64,000 bases of DNA from Haloarcula sp. H-GB4 (GTDB lineage: Archaea; Halobacteriota; Halobacteria; Halobacteriales; Haloarculaceae). Shown here piece after piece: positions 18,257 to 27,466 of this stretch (position 1 is its first letter; every line of letters starts with the position of its first letter). A program made the translations under genes and the position numbers. The stretch spans positions 1,116,001 to 1,180,000 of the forward strand of contig NZ_JAVDDX010000002.1 in NCBI RefSeq assembly GCF_030848575.1. The letters run 5' to 3'. The notes beneath the pieces were generated by a model, which saw nothing but the letters and a program-made list of their open reading frames with translations, made no database searches and was not told the origin of the DNA.

Positions 18257-21040
18257 TCAGGCGTTCGCGACAGTTCGGAGGATCTCCGGTGCGTCGTCTA
18301 GCGCGTCGTCCAGCGCGTCCGCATCGGGGCCGCCGCCCTGTGCGAAGTCCGGCGGGCCGCCGCCGCCGCCGCCGACGCGACCGGCGAGTTCGCCGACGAC
18401 TTCACCGGCGTCGACATCGACGCCGTCTGGCACTGAGACGACGAACTGCGCACCGTCGAGTCCCGAGCCAAGCACCGCGATGTTACCCTGCTCGACGATA
18501 GCGTTCGCCTGCGCGCGGAGTTCATCCATGTCGGCGTCGATGCGCCCGACGACGGCGGTCGCATCGCCCACGTCGACTTCCTCGTTGTCGCTGCCGCCGC
18601 TGGCACGGGCCTCAGCGAGTTGTTCTTTGAGTTGTTCGATCTCCTTGCCACGGGCTTTCCACTCGTCGAAGAACCGCTCGGCAGTCTCCGGGACAGAATC
18701 GGGCGCGACGTCAAGGATATCCGCGGCTTCGGTGAGCGCGTCCTCGGTGCGCTGGGTGGCCTCGATGGCCGCGTTGCCCGCCGCGAACGTCAGGCGGATG
18801 ACGCCGTCCTGAATCCGCTCGGTGTTCAGGAGCTTGACAGCCCCGATATCGCCCGTTCGGGCGACGTGGGTGCCACCACAGGCCTGTACGTCGTCGCCGA
18901 CGGTGATGAGGCGGATCTGCTCGCCGGCCGGAATTCCACCCTGATAGAGGTCGAAGCCGTACCGTTCCTCGGCATCGTTGCGGTCGGGCCATTCCTGCGA
19001 GACGGTGATGTTGTCCTGAATGATGTCGTTTGCGAGGCGTTCAATCTCCTTGACTTCCTCGCGACTCACCGACTCGTAGTGGCGGATGTCGATGCGGGCT
19101 GAGTCGGTGCCTTTCTGCGCACCGGCCTGTCTGACGTGCTCGCCGAGTACCTGCCGGGCGCTGTGGATGACAATGTGGGTCGCCGTGTGGTGTTGCATCA
19201 GGCGTTGGCGACGGGTCGCGTCGACCTGCCCGCGGACGAACTCGCCCTTGCCGGGGTCGTCGTCGCAGGTGTGGACGATAACGTCGCCGTACTGCTGGAC
19301 ATCGGTCACCTCGGCAGAGACGTCGTCGGTCGACAGCGTCCCCTTGTCCGGCGGCTGGCCACCACCTTCGGGGTAGAACATCGTCTGATCGAGCACCACG
19401 TCGTAGGTGTCCTCATCGCGGTCGAAGACCTCGAGAACGACGGCCTCGAACTCGGTCCGCTGCTGGTCTTCATAGTAGAGTCGGTCGGTCTCCGGCAGTT
19501 CTTCGAGTCGGTCCTCGTAAGGGGTCTGTGACTCGTCGGTGGCGGTGTCGTCGCCGCCGTGGCGCTGGGCGACAACCGCATAGAAGTCGTCGGGCACGTC
19601 GACCGCGACGCCTTTCTCAGCGGCAATCTCTTCGACCATGTCCGGCTGGATGCCGTGGGAGTCGTACAGTTCGACCAGTTCCGACGTCGGAATCGGCTCG
19701 CCCTTTTCCGCGTACTCGTCGGCTAGCTGGCGGACGCGCCGGCCACCGCGGTCCAGCGTCTCGCGATACTTCTCGACCTCAGTGCGGACGATATCGCGGA
19801 TGGTGTCGCGGTTCTCGTAGTCAAGCCGCTCGGCCTGCATGTCGACGAGTTCGTCAAGCGGCGCGTCGACACCGACGCCGTCGACCAGTCGCTTCGTCCG
19901 GCGCAGCACCATCCGGGCCAGATAGCCCGTCCCAACGTTCGACGGGACGATGCCGTCGCCGAGCATATACGCAAGCGTCCGGCAGTGGTCGGCGATGGCG
20001 TAGATGTCCTCAAGCGGGGCCATCAGGTCTCGCATCTCCTCGACCTCAACACCGACCTCGGCGGCGATGGTGTCGCGTTCGGCTTCGATGTCTTCGGCCT
20101 CGTCGATATCCATCCGGCCAGCCAGTTTCGCGGCCTCGTGGACGATGCGCTCTTCCTCGTCGGTGAGTTCGATGCCGGCGTTGTCCTTGAGGAAGGCGAT
20201 CATATCGGGGTAGACGGCCTCGTACACCGTCGGCGTCCCCTGGCTCATCCAGGTCCAGCGTTCGAGCCCGTAGCCGGTGTCGACGATGTAGGTATCCATC
20301 GGCGAGTACCGATTGCCGTCTTTCATCTCGTATTCGCCCTCAGGGTCCTGCTCCATGGACATGAAGACGAGCGTCGCGAGTTCGGCCCCGCGATAGATGA
20401 CCTCGATGGCCGGACCGGCGTTGCCGCCGCCGACCCACGGGTCCTCGATGTAGACGATTTCGTCTAGATTTGCCCCCATTTCCTCGAACAGTTCGTCACA
20501 GTACCGGACAGTTTCGTCTTTCCAGTACACTTCGCCCTCGTAGGCGTACTGCTCGGGGTCTTCGATGTCCTCACGCGCGTTGAACGCGTGGTGGGCCATC
20601 ATTTCGAAGGCCATCGTGTGCCGGCCGGTCTTCCCGACATTGTCGATGTCCTGCATCCGGATACAGGGCTGGCTGATACACAGCGGGTTCGCCGGCGGCG
20701 GCGTCGTTCCCGACGTGACCAGCGGCTGGAAGTCGTAGATAGATGCCTGGGTCAACAACACATCGTCGCGCCAGCGATTCGCTGCCACCGGGTACGGATC
20801 GATGCGGTCGTGGTCACGGTCCTCGAAAAAGGAGAGGAACGCCTCGCGCATCTCCGTCAGCGAGTGGGACTCGTCGAAGCCGGGGTTGTCGATGAAGTCG
20901 TACTCCGCACACGGCGGTTCGCCGCAGGTCTCGCGCTTGACACGGGACCAGAACATATCGCCACAGGAGGCACACTCCTGTCTGTGGAAGCCTTCCTCTT
21001 CGAAGTAGTCGAGTTGGTAGGCCTCATCGAGGTCGCTCAT
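18257..21040 (-). CDS. alaS: Alanyl-tRNA synthetase
   Basis: A 927-residue archaeal-type AlaRS that charges tRNA-Ala. It has the archaeal N-terminal zinc-binding extension (ECASCGDMF and a later CGEPPC), a class II catalytic core, and the editing domain with HHTATH and the CGGTHV metal site. The C-terminal region is glycine-rich ([14 protein letters not shown]), as in the C-Ala domain. Length fits the archaeal family (about 900-930). It lies 190 bases from the zinc-ribbon gene and is followed upstream by the archaellin gene on the same strand. Confidence 0.97.
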   Translation of the reverse strand: MSDLDEAYQLDYFEEEGFHRQECASCGDMFWSRVKRETCGEPPCAEYDFIDNPGFDESHSLTEMREAFLSFFEDRDHDRIDPYPVAANRWRDDVLLTQASIYDFQPLVTSGTTPPPANPLCISQPCIRMQDIDNVGKTGRHTMAFEMMAHHAFNAREDIEDPEQYAYEGEVYWKDETVRYCDELFEEMGANLDEIVYIEDPWVGGGNAGPAIEVIYRGAELATLVFMSMEQDPEGEYEMKDGNRYSPMDTYIVDTGYGLERWTWMSQGTPTVYEAVYPDMIAFLKDNAGIELTDEEERIVHEAAKLAGRMDIDEAEDIEAERDTIAAEVGVEVEEMRDLMAPLEDIYAIADHCRTLAYMLGDGIVPSNVGTGYLARMVLRRTKRLVDGVGVDAPLDELVDMQAERLDYENRDTIRDIVRTEVEKYRETLDRGGRRVRQLADEYAEKGEPIPTSELVELYDSHGIQPDMVEEIAAEKGVAVDVPDDFYAVVAQRHGGDDTATDESQTPYEDRLEELPETDRLYYEDQQRTEFEAVVLEVFDRDEDTYDVVLDQTMFYPEGGGQPPDKGTLSTDDVSAEVTDVQQYGDVIVHTCDDDPGKGEFVRGQVDATRRQRLMQHHTATHIVIHSARQVLGEHVRQAGAQKGTDSARIDIRHYESVSREEVKEIERLANDIIQDNITVSQEWPDRNDAEERYGFDLYQGGIPAGEQIRLITVGDDVQACGGTHVARTGDIGAVKLLNTERIQDGVIRLTFAAGNAAIEATQRTEDALTEAADILDVAPDSVPETAERFFDEWKARGKEIEQLKEQLAEARASGGSDNEEVDVGDATAVVGRIDADMDELRAQANAIVEQGNIAVLGSGLDGAQFVVSVPDGVDVDAGEVVGELAGRVGGGGGGPPDFAQGGGPDADALDDALDDAPEILRTVANA

Positions 21041-21104
21041 TGGTGTTCAGTTGGCCCACGTTCGCCTAAAACTGTTCCGAAGGGGCCGGCGGTATCCTTG
21101 GCCG

Positions 21105-21734
21105 TCAGAGCGTGACTGAGGATTCCCCGGAAAGGGTCTTCGGCACGACGACTTCCTCGGTCGTCATCCCGCCCGCTGGCGAGGTAATACGCAGTGTCGC
21201 AGTCTCGCCTTCTGGCAGTTCCTCACCGAATGGCACAGCGCTAACGGAGTTATCGGCACCGAGGTCAAGCGTTATTCTGAACCGGTCTTCAACGTCGTTG
21301 AGCACTGGTTGGGAGCCGTCGTTATCCTGCACGGTCGAAACAGCGAAACGACCATCTGGGTTACCGTCTGCGCCGCCAGCCGCAAGCTGGTAGTACGACC
21401 CGCTCGGGCCAATCCACTGGATCGTTGTCTTGTCTAGATCAACGTTACTTGCTCCTGGCGCTCGCCTGACAACGATATCAACCACGCCGACTTCGCTGTT
21501 ACTGGTGAAGTGATCGCCGGTCATGCCAACGACCTGAATTCGGTTCGTCGTCGAATCGCTAGACTGCTGGCCCGTCGCCTGCGCAGAATTCTGCAGGAAC
21601 CCCGCAGTGTTGATGAGTACGCCCGCTGCGATTGCCGCGACCAGCACCATCGCGATAAACACGATGAGCGTCCCGATCCCGACCTGTCCGCGGTCCTCGC
21701 TCGTCCCCTGCGTAGATGGTCGTAAACGTTGCAT
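21105..21734 (-). CDS. Archaellin (archaeal flagellin), orphan locus
   Basis: A 209-residue structural protein of the archaellum filament. The class III signal is present: a basic leader ending D-R-G at residue 16, then [20 protein letters not shown], the typical polymerising helix, with cleavage predicted between Gly16 and Gln17 by the prepilin-type peptidase. The rest is a Thr/Ser/Gly-rich beta domain. Several N-x-S/T sequons would allow N-glycosylation. It sits alone between alaS and rfcS, with no arl motor or che genes nearby. It is similar to the isolated archaellin known in Haloarcula; that match is from memory. Confidence 0.88.
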   Translation of the reverse strand: MQRLRPSTQGTSEDRGQVGIGTLIVFIAMVLVAAIAAGVLINTAGFLQNSAQATGQQSSDSTTNRIQVVGMTGDHFTSNSEVGVVDIVVRRAPGASNVDLDKTTIQWIGPSGSYYQLAAGGADGNPDGRFAVSTVQDNDGSQPVLNDVEDRFRITLDLGADNSVSAVPFGEELPEGETATLRITSPAGGMTTEEVVVPKTLSGESSVTL

Positions 21735-21826
21735 TTCAGTTGTTGATACTATTAGACTCCTTTCATCATAAAGCTCACCTGCCAGTTATCAGGTGTGAGA
21801 AATTGGAGTGGCGCGGTATGAGACCC

Positions 21827-22804
21827 TTACTCGTCCTGTGCGAGCGAGGCCAGCATCGCTTCGAGTTGCACGCGCTCGTTCGCACCGCGGGTGATCCGAT
21901 AATCGGTTTCGCCGATGCGTTCGAGCACCCGGACGGCTGCCGCATCGTCGATATCGAACTCCCAGATAGAACGGTGCAGTTGGTCGATGATGTCGCCGCC
22001 GGCGATGCCCTCCTCAGTCAGCAGTCTATCGAGGGTTGCCCGGGAGGCGGTAAAGTCGCCGTCTAGCGCCGACTGGACCATCGTGCGTATCTCTTCCGGA
22101 CGGGCTGTCGAAGTGATAGCGTACACCGCCGATTCATCGACTGTGTCGCCGCTGACCGATGCGGCTTGCAAGCCGTTGATAGCTTTCCGCATATCCCCGT
22201 CGGCGGCGTAGATGAGCGCGTCCAGTCCGTCTTCGGTCAGTTCGATGTCCTCTTCGGCAGCGATGTTTCGGATTTCCTCGGCAACGGCATCGTCTGCCAG
22301 CGGCGAGAACCGGAAGACTGCACAGCGGGACTGAATCGGGTCGATGATTTGGCTGGAGTAGTTACACGAGAGAATAAAGCGAACGTTGTTCGAGAACTGC
22401 TCCATCGTCCGGCGCAGCGCCGACTGTGCGTCGCTGGTCAGCGCGTCGGCCTCGTCAAGGAAAATAATACGGTACTCGACGCCGCCGAAGCTCGTCCGAG
22501 CAAAGTTCTTGATGCGGTCCCGGACCACGTCGATACCACGCTCGTCGGAGGCGTTCAGTTCGAGAAAGTGCTCGCGCCAGTCATCGCCGTACAGTTCGCG
22601 GGCGATAGCCGTCGCACACGTGGTCTTCCCTGTCCCCGCGGGGCCCGAAAACAGCATGTGGCTCAGGTCGTTACGCGAGACGTAGCTCTTGAGCCGCCCG
22701 ACGATGTTCTCGTGGCCCATCACGTCGTCGAGCGTCTGCGGGCGGTACTTCTCGATCCAGACCTCCTCGCGTCCCGCCCGCGACTCGGACTCGGCCTCAC
22801 TCAT
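21827..22804 (-). CDS. rfcS: Replication factor C small subunit
   Basis: A 325-residue AAA+ clamp-loader subunit that loads PCNA. Walker A is GPAGTGKTT (about 54-62), Walker B FLDEADAL, and the sensor/arginine finger segment is S-R-C in QSRCAVFRF. The collar domain follows. The start at 22804 (MSEAESES) is chosen; the longer frame crosses the divergent SAMP2 gene. No intein interrupts the usual sites. Divergent from the SAMP2 gene, with 79 bases between starts. Confidence 0.96.
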   Translation of the reverse strand: MSEAESESRAGREEVWIEKYRPQTLDDVMGHENIVGRLKSYVSRNDLSHMLFSGPAGTGKTTCATAIARELYGDDWREHFLELNASDERGIDVVRDRIKNFARTSFGGVEYRIIFLDEADALTSDAQSALRRTMEQFSNNVRFILSCNYSSQIIDPIQSRCAVFRFSPLADDAVAEEIRNIAAEEDIELTEDGLDALIYAADGDMRKAINGLQAASVSGDTVDESAVYAITSTARPEEIRTMVQSALDGDFTASRATLDRLLTEEGIAGGDIIDQLHRSIWEFDIDDAAAVRVLERIGETDYRITRGANERVQLEAMLASLAQDE

Positions 22805-22883
22805 GGACGATTGGAAGCGTGGGCCGGTCTTAAACCCCGCGAGAGTCGACAGTCTCAGGTACGTCGGTGGAGTACGGCCGGGT

Positions 22884-23084
22884 ATGCACGTCACCGTCGA
22901 AATCGCCGGCGAAGACACCCACAAACTGGAGGTGGACGCGGACGCGACATACGGCGATCTGCTCGCACCGGTCGATCTGAGTCCCCACGAGGTATCGGTC
23001 CTCGTCGACGGCGAGCACGTGCCGACGGACCAACCAGTCGAGCACGACCACGTTCGGGTCGTCAGGCTCATCAAAGGCGGATGA
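22884..23084 (+). CDS. samp2: Ubiquitin-like small archaeal modifier protein SAMP2
   Basis: A 66-residue beta-grasp protein ending in Leu-Ile-Lys-Gly-Gly. The C-terminal diglycine and the internal core [17 protein letters not shown] closely match Haloferax volcanii SAMP2. In Haloferax, SAMP2 is activated by the E1 enzyme UbaA, conjugates to lysines and delivers sulfur for tRNA thiolation. The position beside rfcS and before a GNAT gene, as I recall, matches the Haloferax locus. ATG 22884 is the only start giving the family length. E1 and protease partners are not in this window. Confidence 0.88.
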   Translation: MHVTVEIAGEDTHKLEVDADATYGDLLAPVDLSPHEVSVLVDGEHVPTDQPVEHDHVRVVRLIKGG

Positions 23085-23109
23085 GCCGCTGAACAGCGAC
23101 CCCACAGCT

Positions 23110-23490
23110 ATGCACGTCCGAACAGCGACCCCCGACGAAGTGCCAGCGGTGATGAACGTCCTCGACGGGGCGGTCCTCTCGATCGACGTCGAGACCGTCC
23201 GAGCGGGTGCTGAAGACGGGAGCACACTCATCGCAGTGTCCGGTGACAACGAGACGGATGGGCGCGTTCTCGGCGCACTCGTACTCGACGGAACGCACAT
23301 CGAGGCCGTCGCTGTCCGTCGCCGTCGTCGCGGCCAGGGCATCGGGACGGCGCTCGTCGAGGCCGCACTCGACCGGCGAGACCGACTCACCGCCGAGTTT
23401 GACACCGACGTTCAACCGTTCTACGAGGCGCTGGGGTTCGACACCGACCCGCTGGACGAACCAGACCGCTACCGTGGCAAGCGTGAGTAG
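23110..23490 (+). CDS. GNAT-family N-acetyltransferase
   Basis: A 126-residue acetyltransferase. The acetyl-CoA binding motif is IEAVAVRRRRRGQGIGTALV, with the R-R-x-G-x-G phosphate loop, and FYEALGFD forms the later motif B. It is 25 bases downstream of the SAMP2 gene, so likely co-transcribed. The substrate may be a protein N-terminus, lysine or small molecule; nothing in the sequence decides this. Confidence 0.88.
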   Translation: MHVRTATPDEVPAVMNVLDGAVLSIDVETVRAGAEDGSTLIAVSGDNETDGRVLGALVLDGTHIEAVAVRRRRRGQGIGTALVEAALDRRDRLTAEFDTDVQPFYEALGFDTDPLDEPDRYRGKRE

Positions 23491-23534
23491 GAGCGGCAAT
23501 TCCGCAGAACTGTTCCCACAGCGTCGTAACATTT

Positions 23535-23542
23535 TTTATATG
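23535..23542 (+). promoter_or_regulatory. TATA element for the RDD gene
   Basis: TTTATATG in an A/T run lies 24-31 bases before the ATG at 23566, indicating a leaderless transcript. Confidence 0.55.
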
Positions 23543-23565
23543 GTTTCGAGAACGGTTTTAAGACA

Positions 23566-24141
23566 ATGGCAGCAACTGTCCCTGAAAACGCAGTCGAGGC
23601 GAGGAGCGACCGGTTCGTCGCATACCTCATCGATTTCGCCATCCTGAGCGCCGTCGCGTTCGGGTTGTGGCTCGTCACGTTCGTTCTCAACACGGTCCTC
23701 TCAGTAGGCGCGATGGCCGCCACTACTCCTGGGGATCCGGGCGCGATGGGCGGTGGATCGATGCTGGCTGCAGGGCTCTTGGGGATCGTCATCAACTTCG
23801 CCCTGTGGATCGCGATCGGTGCGGTACTCGTCTACTACTTCGGGTACTACGCGATGGACAACGAAACGGTCGGGAAGCGATCACAGGACGTCGCCGTCGT
23901 CGATGAAACTGGTTCGCCGCCGAGCCAGCGTGACCGACTGATCCGAACGGCAGTGCTGCTCGCCCCGTTCCCGATTATGCTCCTTCTTGGCGGAATTCTC
24001 GGTGGGTTCGGGTTCGTCTTCGCACTCGTTCTCATGATCGGCTGGCTCCTCATCGAAGCGGCCGTTATGTTCGTGAGCGACGACGCACAGCGCCTCGGCG
24101 ACCGCGTGGCCGGCACGTACGTCGTCAGCGCAACCAAGTGA
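23566..24141 (+). CDS. RDD-family membrane protein
   Basis: A 191-residue membrane protein of the RDD family. The N-terminal signature R-S-D-R-F-V-A-Y-L-I-D-F is the expected Arg-Asp-Asp-like segment. There are about four hydrophobic segments, and MDNETVGKRSQDVAVVDETG is the conserved loop between segments. Some relatives act in ion homeostasis, but the function of most is unknown. The 3' end is 2 bases from that of the convergent phosphohexomutase. Confidence 0.85.
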   Translation: MAATVPENAVEARSDRFVAYLIDFAILSAVAFGLWLVTFVLNTVLSVGAMAATTPGDPGAMGGGSMLAAGLLGIVINFALWIAIGAVLVYYFGYYAMDNETVGKRSQDVAVVDETGSPPSQRDRLIRTAVLLAPFPIMLLLGGILGGFGFVFALVLMIGWLLIEAAVMFVSDDAQRLGDRVAGTYVVSATK

Positions 24142-24143
24142 AG

Positions 24144-25541
24144 TCAGACCAGCGGTTCGACCAGATTACGACCTGCCTCTAACAGGTCCTCGACGCGTTC
24201 CGCGCTCGATGCTTCGGCGTAGACGCGGAGTTTCGGCTCTGTCCCGGAGGGCCGCACCAGCACCCACGTCCCGTCTTCAAGCCTAATTTTGAACCCATCG
24301 ACCGTGTTGATTCCGTCGACGGCGACCCCCGCCAGTGTGTCGGGAAGTGCGGTTTCGAGGTCGTCGAGGACTGGCTCCTTTCGGTCGTCCGGGCAATCAA
24401 CGCTGATCCGGTTCTGGTGGATTTCGCCGTGTTCGTCCAGCACTCGGTTGACACGGGCATCAAGCGGTTCCTCGCGCTCGGCGGCGGCGGCGACCAGCGC
24501 CACCAGCACGCCGTCCTTGTTCCGCAGGTGGTCCGGCAGGCCGAAGCCGCCCGATTCCTCGCCGCCGAACAGCGCGTCGTGCTCGGCCATCGCCTCGGCG
24601 ACCCACTTGAAGCCGACGGCGACCTCGTGGACATCCTGTCCGTGGGCCTCGGCGACGCGGTCGACGATACTGGAGGTCGAGACCGTTCGGACCACGTCGC
24701 CCGTCCTGTCCTCGAGCAGGAAGTCGTACATCGCGGCGAAAAACAGGTTGGGATCCAGATAGCCCCGCTTGGGTGTGACGACACCGATGCGGTCGGCGTC
24801 GCCGTCGTTGATAATCCCGAGTGCGGCGTCGCCCTCGCTGACTTCGCTGACGAGTCCCTCAGCGTTCTCCGCCGATGGCTCGGGCGACCCGCCGCCGAAC
24901 TCAGGGTCCTGTACGCAGTTGAGACGAGTCACATCGGCCCCGGCCGCTTCAAGCAGGGCGTCGGTGACGCCGCGGCCGCTGCCGTACAGCGCGTCGTACG
25001 CGACTGACAGGCCATCGAGGTCAGTGTCGACGAAGTCCAGCGCGTGGTCATGGAACGGGCTGATGAGGTCTTCTTCCGTTCGCTCGCCCCACTCGTCTTC
25101 GGGGAGTGGGTCGAGGACAGCGAGGTTCTCCTCAAAGGCGGCTGTCCAGTCGGGCAGCGCTGGCGACCCGTCGCCGGGGATGAATTTCACGCCGTTGTAC
25201 TCCGGCGGGTTGTGGCTGGCCGTGATCTGAAGCGCCCCGGCCAGCCCGCGGTCTTTTACAGTCCAGGCGACAATCGGCGTCGGCGTGTCTCGGTCCGGCA
25301 AGAGTACGTCAAAACCGTTCGCACGCAGGACGTGTGCGAGTTCGTCGGCGAACCCGGGCGATGTCTCGCGGGCGTCGTACCCGATTGCGACGGTTCCAGT
25401 CGCCCCGCGCTCGGCGAGCGTCGTGGCGACGGCCTGCCCCACCATCCGAACCCGCGGCTTCGTGAACACGTCCAGCGTCGCCCGCCAGCCGTCCGTCCCG
25501 AAGGCGATTGCACCTGCGTCAGCATCCGCGTTGTTAGCCAT
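24144..25541 (-). CDS. Phosphohexomutase (phosphoglucomutase/phosphomannomutase family)
   Basis: A 465-residue cytosolic enzyme interconverting hexose 1- and 6-phosphates. All four signatures are seen: active-site serine loop TASHNPPEYNG, metal loop D-G-D-A-D-R-I-G, sugar loop GEESGGFG, and phosphate loop RPSGTEPKLRVY. The first and metal loops differ from those of the second mutase at 28472, so the two probably act on different sugars (glucose/mannose here, glucosamine there). It likely supplies nucleotide sugars for glycan synthesis. Confidence 0.92.
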   Translation of the reverse strand: MANNADADAGAIAFGTDGWRATLDVFTKPRVRMVGQAVATTLAERGATGTVAIGYDARETSPGFADELAHVLRANGFDVLLPDRDTPTPIVAWTVKDRGLAGALQITASHNPPEYNGVKFIPGDGSPALPDWTAAFEENLAVLDPLPEDEWGERTEEDLISPFHDHALDFVDTDLDGLSVAYDALYGSGRGVTDALLEAAGADVTRLNCVQDPEFGGGSPEPSAENAEGLVSEVSEGDAALGIINDGDADRIGVVTPKRGYLDPNLFFAAMYDFLLEDRTGDVVRTVSTSSIVDRVAEAHGQDVHEVAVGFKWVAEAMAEHDALFGGEESGGFGLPDHLRNKDGVLVALVAAAAEREEPLDARVNRVLDEHGEIHQNRISVDCPDDRKEPVLDDLETALPDTLAGVAVDGINTVDGFKIRLEDGTWVLVRPSGTEPKLRVYAEASSAERVEDLLEAGRNLVEPLV

Positions 25542-25632
25542 AGCCCGCGGTTCTCAGCCCCCAGACAAAAAGTCACGCCTCATCGATGAACTGTCAGTTC
25601 CCTGGTATCGACAGCGAGGGGAGGGCGGTGGC

Positions 25633-25917
25633 TCAGATATCGAATGCCACTTCGGCGTCGCTGGATTCGACGAGCCGTTCCTTCTCCGCTCTGGAGTACT
25701 GCTTGATCTCGTACTCACGGCTCATCGCATCGGACTGCGAGTCAAACGACTCGACATGGATTAGTTCGACCGGGGTTCGGCCGCGAGTGTACTTCGCGCC
25801 GTCGCCGGCATCGTGCTCGCGGACGCGGCGTTCTACATCGGTCGTGTAGCCAGTGTAAAACGTGTTGTCGCTACAACGGAGGACGTACACGTGGTAAGGG
25901 CTCCGCGCGGTAGTCAT
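25633..25917 (-). CDS. GIY-YIG domain protein (UPF0213)
   Basis: A 94-residue single-domain GIY-YIG protein. The V-Y-V-L-R-C strand, the Y-T-G-Y motif, and the catalytic-type arginine in VERRVREHDAGDGAKYTRG are all visible. This matches the compact UPF0213 group found in many bacteria and archaea. Enzymatic activity of this subgroup is not well established. It follows the zinc-ribbon gene at 25945 on the same strand with a 27-base gap. Confidence 0.85.
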   Translation of the reverse strand: MTTARSPYHVYVLRCSDNTFYTGYTTDVERRVREHDAGDGAKYTRGRTPVELIHVESFDSQSDAMSREYEIKQYSRAEKERLVESSDAEVAFDI

Positions 25918-25944
25918 CGCACGATGCTGGTGGCCCAGTGGGCC

Positions 25945-26094
25945 TCACACTTGTTGGGCGCGCTCTCTCGATACCTCGGCAATGCCAGCGTTTGCCGAGC
26001 AGTTCGGACACGCCCGGATATGTCCACGTTCATCCGCGAACACTCGGGCGAACTGGTCTGAGACGTGCGCGCCGCAATGATCACATTCAGGCAT
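25945..26094 (-). CDS. Zinc-ribbon microprotein (49 aa), DUF7563-like
   Basis: A 49-residue protein with two CxxC pairs, M-P-E-C-D-H-C-G at the N-terminus and C-P-N-C-S in the middle, spaced about 22 residues. The MPECxxCG start, then V-S-D-Q-F-A-R-V-F, matches a haloarchaeal zinc-finger family I know as DUF7563. It is paralogous to the gene at 29978. It is oriented with the GIY-YIG gene and preceded by a palindrome at 26158-26173. Confidence 0.75.
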   Translation of the reverse strand: MPECDHCGAHVSDQFARVFADERGHIRACPNCSANAGIAEVSRERAQQV

Positions 26095-26157
26095 CGTGTT
26101 CGTCGGCGACACCACCGCCGACGTATACGCGTACGCGCGTTGTTCTCATAGCTCTTT

Positions 26158-26173
26158 ACCCAAATACTTGGGT
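26158..26173. promoter_or_regulatory. Palindrome ACCCAA-N4-TTGGGT
   Basis: A perfect 6-bp inverted repeat with a 4-base spacer lies 64-79 bases upstream of the zinc-ribbon gene ending at 26094 and just after the stop of larB. It could be an operator or a terminator stem for larB. No other copy was noticed. Confidence 0.4.
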
Positions 26174-26196
26174 ATACCTGCGGCCGGCGAGGGTGG

Positions 26197-26970
26197 TTAT
26201 TCCCGCGCATTGTCGAGCTGTCTGGCGATTAGGCCGGCCTGCGTTCCGGCAGTGAAGCCAGCGTCGATATTCACGACAGAGAGGGCTGTGCAGGACTGTA
26301 GCAGCCCCGAAAGGGCTGCCTCACCCTCGCCGCCGTGGCCGTAGCCGGTCGAGACGGGCAGACCGATGACCGGCACGTCGACGAGACCGGCGACGACCGT
26401 CGGGAGCGCACCCTCGCGGCCCGCCGCGACGATAAGCACGTCCTGCTCCCGGAGGCCATCAACCGCATCGATCGTCCGAGCGAGGCTCGCAACGCCAACG
26501 TCGTCGATACGGGTCACAGTTGCGCCCATCTCCTCGACAATGAGCGCGGCCTCACCGGCCGGAACTGCATCGGATGTCCCGGCGGTGACGATACCCACTG
26601 ACGCGTCCAGCGACGGACGTTCGAACGCGGGCGTTGTCGCCACCAGCCAGTTCGAGCGGTCGTCCCAGCGAACTGTTGCGTCCGGAGCCGTCTTGTCTAA
26701 TCGCTCCCGAACGGCCGTTGCAGTGGACGTATCGAGTCGTGTCACGATAGCCCGGTCCGTCGTTTCGATAGCTGTCGCCGCCAGGTCCGCCACTTCCGTC
26801 GGTGTCTTCCCATCCGCGAGGACTGCTTCGGGAACGCCCGCACGATCCTCCCGGGCAGCGTCGAACCGGCCGGCCCCGCTGGTCGCGTAGCCCGAAAGCG
26901 CCGCCTCGGCTTCCGTCGGGGAGAGGTCGCCCGCCGCAACCGAATCGAGTATATCGCGCATAGAGTCCAT
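26197..26970 (-). CDS. larB: Nickel-pincer cofactor biosynthesis protein LarB
   Basis: A 257-residue protein of the LarB family, which carboxylates and hydrolyses nicotinic acid adenine dinucleotide in the first step of nickel-pincer nucleotide synthesis. It has the family's N-terminal helical region (M-R-D-I-L...AAGDLSPTEAEAAL) and a PurE-like C-terminal domain with VGIVTAGTSDAVPAGEAA, VAAGREGALPTVVAGLV and GYGHGGEGEAAL. LarA, LarC and LarE are not in the window. It is transcribed alone toward the zinc-ribbon gene. Confidence 0.9.
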   Translation of the reverse strand: MDSMRDILDSVAAGDLSPTEAEAALSGYATSGAGRFDAAREDRAGVPEAVLADGKTPTEVADLAATAIETTDRAIVTRLDTSTATAVRERLDKTAPDATVRWDDRSNWLVATTPAFERPSLDASVGIVTAGTSDAVPAGEAALIVEEMGATVTRIDDVGVASLARTIDAVDGLREQDVLIVAAGREGALPTVVAGLVDVPVIGLPVSTGYGHGGEGEAALSGLLQSCTALSVVNIDAGFTAGTQAGLIARQLDNARE

Positions 26971-27216
26971 TCAGTGGTACGGCCACTCCTATCCGTCGGT
27001 CCGGGACAGGCGTATCGCTCGAATCAGGGTCGGATTTAGTGGGAGCGCGCGTGAGCGACGCTCGGCCGGTGTAACGCGACAGTAGCCATCTGAGTCAGGC
27101 CGAAGGACGTATACTGATGGATTCATTCGGACACAATCACGGATTTATATGGGGTTATGTGTCGTATAACGCCTCAAACTGCCGGTAATAGGGTCGAGAG
27201 CGAACTAATTGGAGAA
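26971..27216. other. Intergenic region ahead of the histone-fold gene
   Basis: About 245 bases without a gene. It contains an extra TATA-like ATTTATATGG at about 27142-27151, with no reading frame longer than about 23 codons after it. It could start a short untranslated RNA or an alternative transcript. Confidence 0.35.
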
Positions 27217-27226
27217 AGTATATAAG
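27217..27226 (+). promoter_or_regulatory. Strong TATA box (AGTATATAAG)
   Basis: A near-consensus archaeal TATA element preceded by purine-rich GGAGAA (BRE-like) ends 26 bases before the ATG at 27252. This suggests a strong, leaderless or nearly leaderless promoter. Confidence 0.7.
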
Positions 27227-27251
27227 TAACCCCCGTCGATACCTCGTCTGT

Positions 27252-27419
27252 ATGGCAGACCTAATCGTCAAAGCCGCCGTTAAGGAAGAGCTCAACGACA
27301 TGAACGTAGCGTCCGACTTCTACGACGCACTCGACGAGGAAGTCGAGGAGCTGCTTCAGGACGCAGCCCGACGAGCTGACGAGAACGACCGGAAGACGGT
27401 CCAGCCGCGCGACCTGTAA
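27252..27419 (+). CDS. Histone-fold microprotein (DUF1931-like, 55 aa)
   Basis: A 55-residue protein: MADLIVKAAVKEEL, then a helical segment through DALDEEVEELLQDAARRADE, ending N-D-R-K-T-V-Q-P-R-D-L. The helix-strand-helix plan and the final K-T-V-Q-P-R-D-L match the DUF1931/CBF-NFY-like histone-fold family common in haloarchaea. It is short and acidic, unlike the fused double histone of halophiles, so DNA compaction is doubtful. The strong promoter suggests abundant expression. Confidence 0.8.
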   Translation: MADLIVKAAVKEELNDMNVASDFYDALDEEVEELLQDAARRADENDRKTVQPRDL

Positions 27420-27466
27420 GGTCGTTTCAAGCAGCGTATTTTTTGACGCAAACCGACCAGCGACAG

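Noticed and set aside
21827-22804. Intein in rfcS
   Set aside because: The Walker and sensor motifs are contiguous and the length is normal, so no intein is inserted.
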